Source: Rhodospirillales bacterium (lineage in GTDB: Bacteria; Pseudomonadota; Alphaproteobacteria; Rhodospirillales; Casp-alpha2). From it: DNA of 64,000 bases. The notes under the pieces were generated by a model that was not told the DNA's origin, searched no databases, and was given only the letters and a program-made list of their open reading frames with translations. The position numbers were made by a program, and so were the translations under genes. Below are positions 49,024 to 56,216 of the stretch, piece by piece (the first letter of the stretch is position 1; the number at the start of each line of letters is the position of its first letter). The stretch is taken from assembly GCA_017644185.1 (NCBI GenBank), contig JAEPMA010000011.1:53345-117344 (forward strand). The letters run 5' to 3'.

Positions 49024-49176
49024 CAACACCTTTATCCGCAGATTAAACTAACTGCACTGTGACACCCGTCACTTTTTCTAAAATTTTAATTAAATTCCGA
49101 AGGTTGGCCGTTTCATTCCAGAAGATTAGTCTAGCCGAAACGATGCGTTCGAAAACCCCGTAAAAACCCGCGAGTC

Positions 49177-49788
49177 ATGTCCAAAGAAATACACCCGGAA
49201 ATATCCCCGACCACGACGCCCAGGGGCGGTTTCGAGATTCCGGAGATTGAGTGGATCTTCGGCTACGGCTCGCTGATGTGGCGGCCCGGGTTCCGCTTCG
49301 TCGAACAATGCCCGGCCAGGCTGGACGGATACCATCGTGCGCCCTGCATCTATTCCCGCCACCATCGCGGCACGATGGACGTGCCGGGGCTCGTGCTCGG
49401 GCTCGACGCGGGCGGATACTGCCTCGGGATCGCCTTTAAAATCGACATTAAGGATAGACCACAAATTATTGATTATCTTTATGAAAGAGAAATGATCGGC
49501 TACGCCTACAAGCCCGCCTGCGTCCCCTTGAATATCGACGGAGAACACGTCCAGGGATTCACCTTCATCGCCGATCCGGACCACGATCACTATGCCGGCG
49601 ACCTGGGTGAAATGCGCGCGGCCGAGATCATCATGCGGGCCCAGGGGTCGAGCGGTTTGAACCGGGATTATCTGATGAACACGGTCGAAAAACTGGAACA
49701 CGAGGGCTTCGCCGAGCCCGCGCTGGCCAGCCTCAGACAGCGCGTTCGTGTGCTGACCGGCGAGATTGATCAGGGCGGCGGCATCTAA
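49177..49788 (+). CDS. chaC: ChaC-type glutathione-specific gamma-glutamylcyclotransferase
   Basis: A cytosolic enzyme of 203 aa that cleaves glutathione to 5-oxoproline and Cys-Gly. The family motif FGYGSLMWRPGF (YGSL at 30-33), RHHRGTMDVPGLVLGL and YEREM with likely catalytic Glu105 all match ChaC. A mildly disordered N-terminal tail (1-24) is longer than in E. coli. The ATG at 49177 has only a weak ribosome site. It is divergent from the giant adhesin gene and followed by fliN at 105 bp. Confidence 0.92.
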   Translation: MSKEIHPEISPTTTPRGGFEIPEIEWIFGYGSLMWRPGFRFVEQCPARLDGYHRAPCIYSRHHRGTMDVPGLVLGLDAGGYCLGIAFKIDIKDRPQIIDYLYEREMIGYAYKPACVPLNIDGEHVQGFTFIADPDHDHYAGDLGEMRAAEIIMRAQGSSGLNRDYLMNTVEKLEHEGFAEPALASLRQRVRVLTGEIDQGGGI

Positions 49789-49893
49789 GCCCGCAAACCC
49801 GATACCCCGAAAACGCTTAAAATGCTAAGCTCCGATTCTCTCGGAGAGCGGGATTCACCATCCGTTAACCAAGTCACGACTAGGATATGCGCC

Positions 49894-50181
49894 ATGGCAG
49901 AAGACAAGGAATACGGCGTCAAAAGCGACGGCTCCAGAAGCGAAATGGAGGCCGTTCTCGACGTCAAACTCGAGGTGACGGCGGTGCTCGGCACGGCGTT
50001 CATGCCGATCAGCCAGATTCTCAAGCTTGGCCGTGGCGCGGTCGTCGAACTGGACCGTTCCGTCGGCGAGGACATTGAGCTTCATGCCAACAACCAGCTC
50101 ATTGCCAAGGGTGAGGTCATCGTTGTCGAAGACCGGCTTGGCGTCACCGTCAACGACGTAATCAAAAGCCCTTCCGGTTGA
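49894..50181 (+). CDS. fliN: FliN-type flagellar motor switch protein
   Basis: A 95-residue protein made almost entirely of a SpoA/FliN C-terminal domain: VLDVKLEVTAVLGTAFMPISQILKL, GAVVELDRSVGEDIELHANN and GEVIVVEDRLGVTV are the three conserved strands of the C-ring subunit. The ATG at 49894 has AGGA about 9 nt upstream; the longer frame adds a non-conserved stretch. No other flagellar gene is in the window, so this is a detached fliN rather than part of a fli operon. It could be a second copy or a type III secretion C-ring homologue, but the motor role is most likely. Confidence 0.88.
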   Translation: MAEDKEYGVKSDGSRSEMEAVLDVKLEVTAVLGTAFMPISQILKLGRGAVVELDRSVGEDIELHANNQLIAKGEVIVVEDRLGVTVNDVIKSPSG

Positions 50182-50205
50182 GGAAGGGGCGAAACGAGGC
50201 CAGCC

Positions 50206-50409
50206 ATGCTGATTTCCGCCGACGTTTACCGGACCGCCACGCTCATGATTCAGGAATACGGGGAATTCGCCCCGGCCGGCGCCTTCATCAAGGCCGACCA
50301 GCTGCGCGATGCCGGCGATACGGCAGGCCGCGAAGTATGGCTCAGGATCGCGCGCGCCGCCGAGGAATTGCTATCCGAAGAACGCCCGGAAAATTGCGTC
50401 GTCCATTAG
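50206..50409 (+). CDS. Small alpha-helical protein (DUF6961-like)
   Basis: A 67-residue soluble protein with GAGG close before its ATG. The layout (IQEYGEFAPAGAFIKADQL, then GDTAGREVWLRIARAAEELL) resembles a family of 60-70-residue alphaproteobacterial proteins, of which DUF6961 is the closest I can name from memory. The function is unknown. It follows fliN by 24 bp on the same strand and converges on the TetR gene with a 13-bp gap. Confidence 0.6.
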   Translation: MLISADVYRTATLMIQEYGEFAPAGAFIKADQLRDAGDTAGREVWLRIARAAEELLSEERPENCVVH

Positions 50410-50422
50410 GCGCGACCCTCTG

Positions 50423-51067
50423 TCACCGCCTGACCTCGTAAGCCGCCAGAAACACGTCGACCGCCGCATTGGTGCGTTCACTGATATCCTTGCCGGTGAC
50501 GCCCTCTTCCACCCCGAACAGCGCACGCAACTGGCAATGCCCCATGGTCATGCCGAAGAATTGCTCCGCCGCGAGTTCCGGCTCCTTGATATCCAGATTA
50601 CCGTTTTCCGTCTGCCGGCTTAAATAGTCCGCCAGTAATTCGACCGCCCTTTGGGGCCCGTTGTCGTAAACCGTCGTCCCCAGCCCAGGCTGACGTGGGA
50701 CTTCGGTGACGATGGCGCGGTGAAGTTCGACGCATTCCGGCGCCATCACCATTGTCAGAAACTCCTCCCCCAGATCCGTCAGTACGTCGCGCGGTGATCG
50801 TTCGACGACGACTTCCTCCGCCAGTTTGCTCACGAGCTCGGCCACCCGTTTATGCACCACGGCACGGAAAAGGTCCGATTTGCCGGCATAATGGTGGTAG
50901 AGCGTTTGTTTAGAAACCCCCGCTTCGCCGGCGATGGACTGCATGCTTCCCTCGGCGAAACCGACGGTGAAGAAAACCTGCTCGGCGGCTTCGAGAATCT
51001 GGTCGTCCTTCAAATTCCAACGTGATCGACGGCGAACGCCGTCATGAGCGGTTACAGCTTGAGACAA
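50423..51067 (-). CDS. TetR/AcrR-family repressor of the adjacent efflux pump
   Basis: A 214-residue regulator with an N-terminal helix-turn-helix (about 20-65; ILEAAEQVFFTVGFAEGSMQ, then GVSKQTLYHHYAGKSDLF) and an all-helical ligand-binding C-terminus. The only reasonable start is the TTG at 51065-51067, with GGAG upstream. It is divergent from the RND efflux operon, and a near-perfect 18-bp palindrome lies between the two starts, the classic arrangement for autoregulation plus pump repression. Confidence 0.92.
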   Translation of the reverse strand: MSQAVTAHDGVRRRSRWNLKDDQILEAAEQVFFTVGFAEGSMQSIAGEAGVSKQTLYHHYAGKSDLFRAVVHKRVAELVSKLAEEVVVERSPRDVLTDLGEEFLTMVMAPECVELHRAIVTEVPRQPGLGTTVYDNGPQRAVELLADYLSRQTENGNLDIKEPELAAEQFFGMTMGHCQLRALFGVEEGVTGKDISERTNAAVDVFLAAYEVRR

Positions 51068-51095
51068 TTTTTCGCACGACTCCGGTTTATCTAGA

Positions 51096-51113
51096 CTAGA
51101 CTGTACAGTTTAG
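51096..51113. promoter_or_regulatory. TetR-type operator between the repressor and the RND pump
   Basis: CTAGACTGTACAGTTTAG is an 18-bp palindrome with a single mismatched pair. It sits in the 93-bp divergent gap, just upstream of a possible -10 GATAAT (51118-51123) for the pump genes. Position and symmetry fit the binding site of the adjacent TetR-family protein. Confidence 0.7.
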
Positions 51114-51160
51114 TTCTGATAATTGTGCGCTGCAACCTAATTTCACGGGAAGGTAAGCAA

Positions 51161-52249
51161 ATGAAGAGCAAGTTGCGGCAGTCTGTTGTCGCCTCGACGT
51201 TGACGTTATTCCTTGGCTCGGTCGCACTCGCCCCCGCAACCGCCGCCGACCGGCCGCCCACGCCGGTCGAAGCGCAGAAGGTCAAGGTCGAGCCCATCGT
51301 CCTCGAAACCACCGCCGTCGGTACCTTGCTCTCCAACGAGACCGTGATCGTGCGTCCGGAGATCGAGGGGCGCCTGACAGAGGTCGCCTTCGACGAGGGC
51401 ACGACCGTTAAAAAAGGCCAGCTACTGTTCAAGCTCGACGCCTCGATCTATCGCGCGGAACTGAACGATGCCCAGGCGCGCCTCTCACTCGCCGCGACGA
51501 ACTTCGAACGCGCGAAGGAATTGTTTAAGAAGAAAGCCGGCACCGAACGCGGCCTCGATGAAGCCCGGTCGGCATACCGGGTCGCCGAAGCCGCCGTCGA
51601 ACTCGCCAAGGCGCGGATGACGAAGACCACGATCGAAGCCCCGTTCGAGGGGGTCGTCGGTCTGCGTCAGGTCAGCGTCGGCGATTACGTGACCGCCGGG
51701 AAAGATTTGGTGAACCTCGAAGACATCGATCCCCTCAAGGTCGAGTTCGCAGTGCCGGAGCGCTACTTGAGCGCCGTCAAGGAAGGCCAAACCGTACGTC
51801 TGACGGCTGACGCCTTCCCCGCCGAGACCTTCGAGGGCCGGATTTACGCGATCAACCCACAGATCGACACCGCCGGGCGCAGCATCCAGGTCCGCGCCCG
51901 CATCGCCAATGAACAGCGCCGCCTGCGGCCGGGACTGTTCGTTCGGGTCAAGGTCCAACTGGGCGCGCGCGAACAGGCGATCATCGTCCCCGAAGAAGCA
52001 TTGGTGCCGCGCGGCAAGGACCGCTTCGTCTATAAAGTCGTCGACGGCAAGGCAGTCGAGACCGCTGTTAAGATCGGTCTCCGGCGTGTCGGTGAAGTTG
52101 AAGTCACTCAAGGCCTGACCGTCGACGATATCGTCATCACAGCCGGTCAGTTGAAAATCCGCGACGGCGCGGCGGTCAAGCCGATTGGGGAACAACAATC
52201 GAAACCTGAACCGGACGCGGCCGGCGGCAAGGCCGAGAGCGGGAGCTGA
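51161..52249 (+). CDS. RND efflux periplasmic adaptor (membrane-fusion protein)
   Basis: A 362-residue AcrA/MexE-like adaptor linking an inner-membrane RND pump to an outer-membrane channel. It has an export signal (about 1-28, ending ATAA), a lipoyl-like half (ETVIVRPEIEGRLTEVAFDEGTTVKKGQ), a helical hairpin, the second lipoyl half (IEAPFEGVVGLRQVSVGDYV) and beta-barrel and membrane-proximal domains. There is no lipobox Cys, so it is probably not lipidated. The ATG at 51161 has a strong GGGAAGG site 7 nt upstream. The permease follows after 4 bp. Confidence 0.93.
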   Translation: MKSKLRQSVVASTLTLFLGSVALAPATAADRPPTPVEAQKVKVEPIVLETTAVGTLLSNETVIVRPEIEGRLTEVAFDEGTTVKKGQLLFKLDASIYRAELNDAQARLSLAATNFERAKELFKKKAGTERGLDEARSAYRVAEAAVELAKARMTKTTIEAPFEGVVGLRQVSVGDYVTAGKDLVNLEDIDPLKVEFAVPERYLSAVKEGQTVRLTADAFPAETFEGRIYAINPQIDTAGRSIQVRARIANEQRRLRPGLFVRVKVQLGAREQAIIVPEEALVPRGKDRFVYKVVDGKAVETAVKIGLRRVGEVEVTQGLTVDDIVITAGQLKIRDGAAVKPIGEQQSKPEPDAAGGKAESGS

Positions 52250-52253
52250 GCTC

Positions 52254-55200
52254 ATGAAAATATCCGAGCTTTGCGTTGAGCGGCCGGTCTTCGCGACGGT
52301 CCTCAGCCTCGCCGTGGTGCTGGTCGGGTTGGTCAGCTACGACCGTTTGACCGTGCGCGAATACCCGAAAATCGATCCGCCCGTGGTCAACGTCGAAACG
52401 GCATACTCCGGTGCCAGTCCGGAAATCATCGAAACACAGGTGACGCAGGTCCTCGAAGAGCAACTCGCGGGCATCGAAGGCGTCGACTTCATGACGTCGA
52501 TCAGCCGACAGGAACAGAGCCAGATCACCGTCACCTTCCAGCTTAACCGCGACCCGGGCGAAGCCGCCGCCGACGTGCGCGACCGTGTCAGCCGGGCCCG
52601 GGATCAATTGCCCGATGAAGTCGACGAACCGGTCATTCAGAAAGTCGAAGCTGACGCCCAGCCGATCATTTATCTGGCGTTTTCGTCGGACAAACACTCG
52701 GCCATGGAAATCACCGACTACGCCGACCGCTACGTCAAAGACCAGTTACAAACCCTCAACGGGGTGGCGCAGGTCCGTATCTTTGGTGAGCGCGCTTATT
52801 CCATGCGCATCTGGCTCGACCCGGAAAGGCTGGCCGCCTATCGCATGACCCCGCAAGACGTGGAGAACGCGCTCCGCCAACAGAACGTCGAAATTCCCGC
52901 CGGCCTGATCGAAAGCCGGGAACGTCAGTTCACCATTCTGTCCGAGACCGACCTCAGAACCCCCGCCGAGTTCAATGAACTGGTGATCCGCCAGGAAGGG
53001 ACCTATCTGGTGCGCCTGCAGGATATCGGTTATGCCGAGCTCGGCCCGCGTAACGACGACCGCATCGTGCGCTTCAACGGGCAGTCCGCGATTGCGCTTG
53101 GTGTCGTAAAACAGTCGACGGCCAACCCGCTCGAGGTGTCGGACGCCGTCCGCGCACGCCTGCCGGGTATCCGCGACAGCCTCCCCGACGGCATGCGGGT
53201 CGAAGTCGCACACGATAAATCCGTGTTCATTCAGGAATCGATCAACAACGTCTATGACACGATCATCGAAGCCGTCATCCTGGTGATCGCGATCATCTTC
53301 CTGTTTCTAAGATCCTGGCGCGCGACCCTGATCCCATTGGTGACGATCCCGGTGTCCCTGATCGGGGCATTCGCGCTGATGGACTTGTTCGGGTTTTCGA
53401 TCAACACCCTCACCCTCCTCGCCATGGTGCTGGCCATCGGTCTGGTGGTCGACGACGCCATCGTGATGCTGGAAAACATCTACCGCCACGTCGAAAACGG
53501 GGTGAAACCACGTGAAGCGGCGATCCGGGGCGCGCGCGAAATCGGCTTCGCCGTTATCGCCATGACCATCACGCTCGCCGCCGTCTACGCGCCCATCGGA
53601 TTCATGGAGGGGACGACCGGGCGGCTGTTCACGGAATTCGCCTGGGCGCTCGCGGGCGCGGTGCTGGTGTCCGGTTTCGTCGCGTTGACGGCGACACCGA
53701 TGATGTCGGCATTACTCCTTAAACATGACGACAATCATGGGAAGGTTTACCTGGCGGTCGAACGCGTTCTCGATGCCATGACCAACGGCTATCGCAGACT
53801 GCTCCGCACAAGCCTCAAGATGCGGCCCATCGTGCTGGTCGTGGGGCTGGCCGTCGCGGGCAGTTCTTATCTGTTTTACAGCAACATCAATTCCGAACTC
53901 GCCCCCTACGAGGATCAGGGCACGATTCTGGGGGTGTTCCTCTCACCCCAGGGCTCGACCATCGAATACACCGACAAGTGGGCGTCGGAATTGGAAAAGG
54001 TCTACGCCGAGAACGAGAACATCGTTCGCTATTTCGTTGTCTCCGGCTACCCCATCGTTTCGCAGGGGATCTCGTTCCTGAAACTCGATCTATGGAAGGA
54101 TCGCTCTGTCTCCCAACAAGACGTGGCCAAACAACTGCAGCCCAAGATGTTTGGGCAGCCGGGCGTTCTGGCGTTTCCGGTCAGTCCGCCCCCGCTGGGA
54201 CAACGCACCACGGACAAGCCGGTCCAATTCGTCATCATGACGTCTCAGCCCTATGAAGAGCTGAAAGCGATGTCGGACAAGATCGTCGAGAAGGCGCGCG
54301 GCAATGCGGGGCTGGGCAATATCGAGAGCAGCCTCAAACTCAACACGCCGCAGCTGCGTGTGCAGGTCAACCGCGACAAGGTCGCCGATGTGGATATTTC
54401 GGTCGGCGTGCTCGGCCGGACGCTCGAAACCATGATGGGCGGGCGTCAGGTCACGCGCTTCAAACGTGAAGGACAGCAATATGACGTCGTCGTCCAGGTC
54501 GCCGATGTCGACCGCGCGACGCCCGACGACCTGCGGCGGATTTATGTGCGCAGCGACCGCGGCGAAATGGTGCAGCTTTCCAACCTCGTGGATATCGAGG
54601 AAACCGTCGCCCCGCAGGAACTGAACCACTTCAACCAGCTCCGCTCGGCGACGATCACCGCCACGCTCAGTGATGGTTATTCGTTGGGTGAAGCCCTCGG
54701 GTTTCTTGAAAGCGCGGCGCGCGAAGAACTCCCCCAAACCGCGCAAATCGATTATGGCGGGCAGTCGCGCGAATATCAGAAATCGAGTTCCTCGATCTAC
54801 GTAACGTTCGCGCTGGCTTTGGCGTTCATTTATCTGGTCCTGTCGGCGCAGTTCGAGAGCTTCAGAAGCCCGTTCATCATCATGTTGACGGTTCCCCTCT
54901 CCATCGCCGGGGGCCTTGCCGCGTTGTGGATGGACGGGTCGACCCTGAACATTTACAGCCAGGTCGGTCTCGTGACCCTGATCGGTCTTATCACCAAGCA
55001 CGGGATTCTGATCGTCGAGTTTTCGAACCAGCTGCGCGACGACGGGGAAGACCTCATGGATGCGGTGGTCGAGGCGGCCGTGCTCAGATTGCGGCCGATC
55101 CTGATGACGACGGGCGCGATGGTCTTAGGGGCGGTCCCGTTGGCGATCGCATCGGGCGCCGGCGCACAAAGCCGTCAGGACATCGGTCTCGTAATCGTCG

Positions 55201-55331
55201 GCGGGTTGTTGGTGGGGACGTTCTTCACCCTGTTCGTGATCCCGACCGTCTATACGTTCCTCGCCGCGAAGGCGAAGTCAGAAGACGGCCAAGCAACGGC
55301 TGACGACGCGCACCGACACCCAGCCGAGTAA
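52254..55331 (+). CDS. RND-family multidrug efflux permease
   Basis: A 1,025-residue AcrB-class proton antiporter with two large periplasmic loops and 12 membrane spans. The TM4 proton-relay aspartates are in GLVVDDAIVMLEN (Asp400, Asp401), and the TM10 lysine is in GLITKHGILIVEFSN. The N-terminus ELCVERPVFA is typical of the family. The ATG at 52254 has GGGAGC upstream; the longer frame overlaps the adaptor gene. No outer-membrane channel gene follows, so a TolC-type protein encoded elsewhere must serve. Confidence 0.95.
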   Translation: MKISELCVERPVFATVLSLAVVLVGLVSYDRLTVREYPKIDPPVVNVETAYSGASPEIIETQVTQVLEEQLAGIEGVDFMTSISRQEQSQITVTFQLNRDPGEAAADVRDRVSRARDQLPDEVDEPVIQKVEADAQPIIYLAFSSDKHSAMEITDYADRYVKDQLQTLNGVAQVRIFGERAYSMRIWLDPERLAAYRMTPQDVENALRQQNVEIPAGLIESRERQFTILSETDLRTPAEFNELVIRQEGTYLVRLQDIGYAELGPRNDDRIVRFNGQSAIALGVVKQSTANPLEVSDAVRARLPGIRDSLPDGMRVEVAHDKSVFIQESINNVYDTIIEAVILVIAIIFLFLRSWRATLIPLVTIPVSLIGAFALMDLFGFSINTLTLLAMVLAIGLVVDDAIVMLENIYRHVENGVKPREAAIRGAREIGFAVIAMTITLAAVYAPIGFMEGTTGRLFTEFAWALAGAVLVSGFVALTATPMMSALLLKHDDNHGKVYLAVERVLDAMTNGYRRLLRTSLKMRPIVLVVGLAVAGSSYLFYSNINSELAPYEDQGTILGVFLSPQGSTIEYTDKWASELEKVYAENENIVRYFVVSGYPIVSQGISFLKLDLWKDRSVSQQDVAKQLQPKMFGQPGVLAFPVSPPPLGQRTTDKPVQFVIMTSQPYEELKAMSDKIVEKARGNAGLGNIESSLKLNTPQLRVQVNRDKVADVDISVGVLGRTLETMMGGRQVTRFKREGQQYDVVVQVADVDRATPDDLRRIYVRSDRGEMVQLSNLVDIEETVAPQELNHFNQLRSATITATLSDGYSLGEALGFLESAAREELPQTAQIDYGGQSREYQKSSSSIYVTFALALAFIYLVLSAQFESFRSPFIIMLTVPLSIAGGLAALWMDGSTLNIYSQVGLVTLIGLITKHGILIVEFSNQLRDDGEDLMDAVVEAAVLRLRPILMTTGAMVLGAVPLAIASGAGAQSRQDIGLVIVGGLLVGTFFTLFVIPTVYTFLAAKAKSEDGQATADDAHRHPAE

Positions 55332-55340
55332 GCGAGCCCG

Positions 55341-55634
55341 TTAAGACGCCGGCTTCTTCCCGTCCGCGTCTTTCGGCAACTCGCTCTCGTGCACGCACTT
55401 GAACGTGCTGACGCGCGAGCGCAGGAACAGGATCGAGGCCATCGGGTCGCTTTCCTGTACCTTGACCGCCTTCTTGCCGAAGTACGCGCAGTGTTCGTCG
55501 GCTTCGTGCTGGACGAACAGGTTGTTTTCGGATGAATGCCGAATGGCGATGTGATCCCCATCCTTCTCTACCACCGCGCACCCGGCGACGATGGTCAGAG
55601 ACAGAACAGCGGCTAAGCATTTGTATTTTTCCAT
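55341..55634 (-). CDS. Small lipoprotein of unknown function
   Basis: A 97-residue protein with a short signal peptide and lipobox VAGC (Cys19). The mature part contains two further Cys residues (in EHCAYFGKKA and TFKCVHES) that could form a disulfide in the periplasm, and a Lys/Asp-rich end. Its only start has a weak ribosome site. It converges on the RND permease with a 9-bp gap and is divergent from the cyclic-nucleotide-binding gene. I do not recognise the family. Confidence 0.7.
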   Translation of the reverse strand: MEKYKCLAAVLSLTIVAGCAVVEKDGDHIAIRHSSENNLFVQHEADEHCAYFGKKAVKVQESDPMASILFLRSRVSTFKCVHESELPKDADGKKPAS

Positions 55635-55722
55635 GACACCGGATTATCATACCGGCGCCGCGAAATCTCAAACACCTGATTACTAAAAATTGCGGCGACG
55701 GGACGAGAGAGGACTTCGCGGC

Positions 55723-56157
55723 ATGAACCTGATTGGGGCGTTTCCCAAACTGACGGACGAAGAACGCGATTGGCTTGTCGCCAACGCCGAATCCCTTCAC
55801 TACGGGTCCGGCGACACGATTATCGCCGAAGGCGAAGTCGTCGATAGCCTGTTGCTGATAAAGACCGGCTTTTTGCGCATCACGCGGGTTTATCTCGATG
55901 AGATCTGCGCCGAATTTGCGGGGCCGTTGGGCCCGGGCGAAGTCATCGGCGAAATGTCCTTAATGGACCGCAAGGGCGCCAGCGCCAACCTGATCTCCGA
56001 CGGCACGGCGGAAATCCTGTCCATTCCCAAGGACGTGCTTTTCGAGAAATTGAAATCGGATGTCAGCTTCGCGGCCAGGTTCTATGAAAGCCTGTTCCTC
56101 GACGTGACGCGTAAACTGCGTTCCACCAACCAGCGGGTCATGCCCGTTCCACCTTGA
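55723..56157 (+). CDS. Cyclic-nucleotide-binding domain protein without a DNA-binding domain
   Basis: A 144-residue protein consisting of a CRP/cNMP-binding jelly roll: GDTIIAEGEVVDSLLLIKTGFLRI, GPGEVIGEMSLMDRKGASANLISDGTAEILSIPKDVL, then one long helix. The PGEVIGEMSLMDRKGASANL stretch is the phosphate-binding cassette, with Ala instead of Arg-Thr where a cAMP-binding Arg is expected, so the ligand is uncertain. No helix-turn-helix follows, so it is not a transcription factor by itself. The ATG at 55723 is preferred, with a GAGAGGA site. The SBBP gene starts 59 bp downstream. Confidence 0.8.
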   Translation: MNLIGAFPKLTDEERDWLVANAESLHYGSGDTIIAEGEVVDSLLLIKTGFLRITRVYLDEICAEFAGPLGPGEVIGEMSLMDRKGASANLISDGTAEILSIPKDVLFEKLKSDVSFAARFYESLFLDVTRKLRSTNQRVMPVPP

Positions 56158-56216
56158 TGGCATACCTATAAAGCCGCCATCGCGCTGTTTACATCTTAGT
56201 TTCGGGGGAGACGAAA

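Noticed and set aside
47082..49046. A 654-codon plus-strand open frame across the giant gene's 5' end
   Set aside because: It is the reverse of the Ala/Glu-rich helix and gives an Arg/Leu/Phe-rich low-complexity product; the minus strand encodes recognisable FecR-like and helical sequence.
49059..49080. GTGAC-ACCC-GTCAC followed by TTTTT, resembling a plus-strand terminator
   Set aside because: The stem is only 5 bp and no plus-strand gene ends nearby; it lies in the promoter gap of chaC and the giant gene.
51161..55331. Candidate type I secretion system for the giant protein
   Set aside because: The second gene is an RND permease with AcrB motifs, not an ABC transporter, and the pair is controlled by a TetR operator; it is drug efflux.
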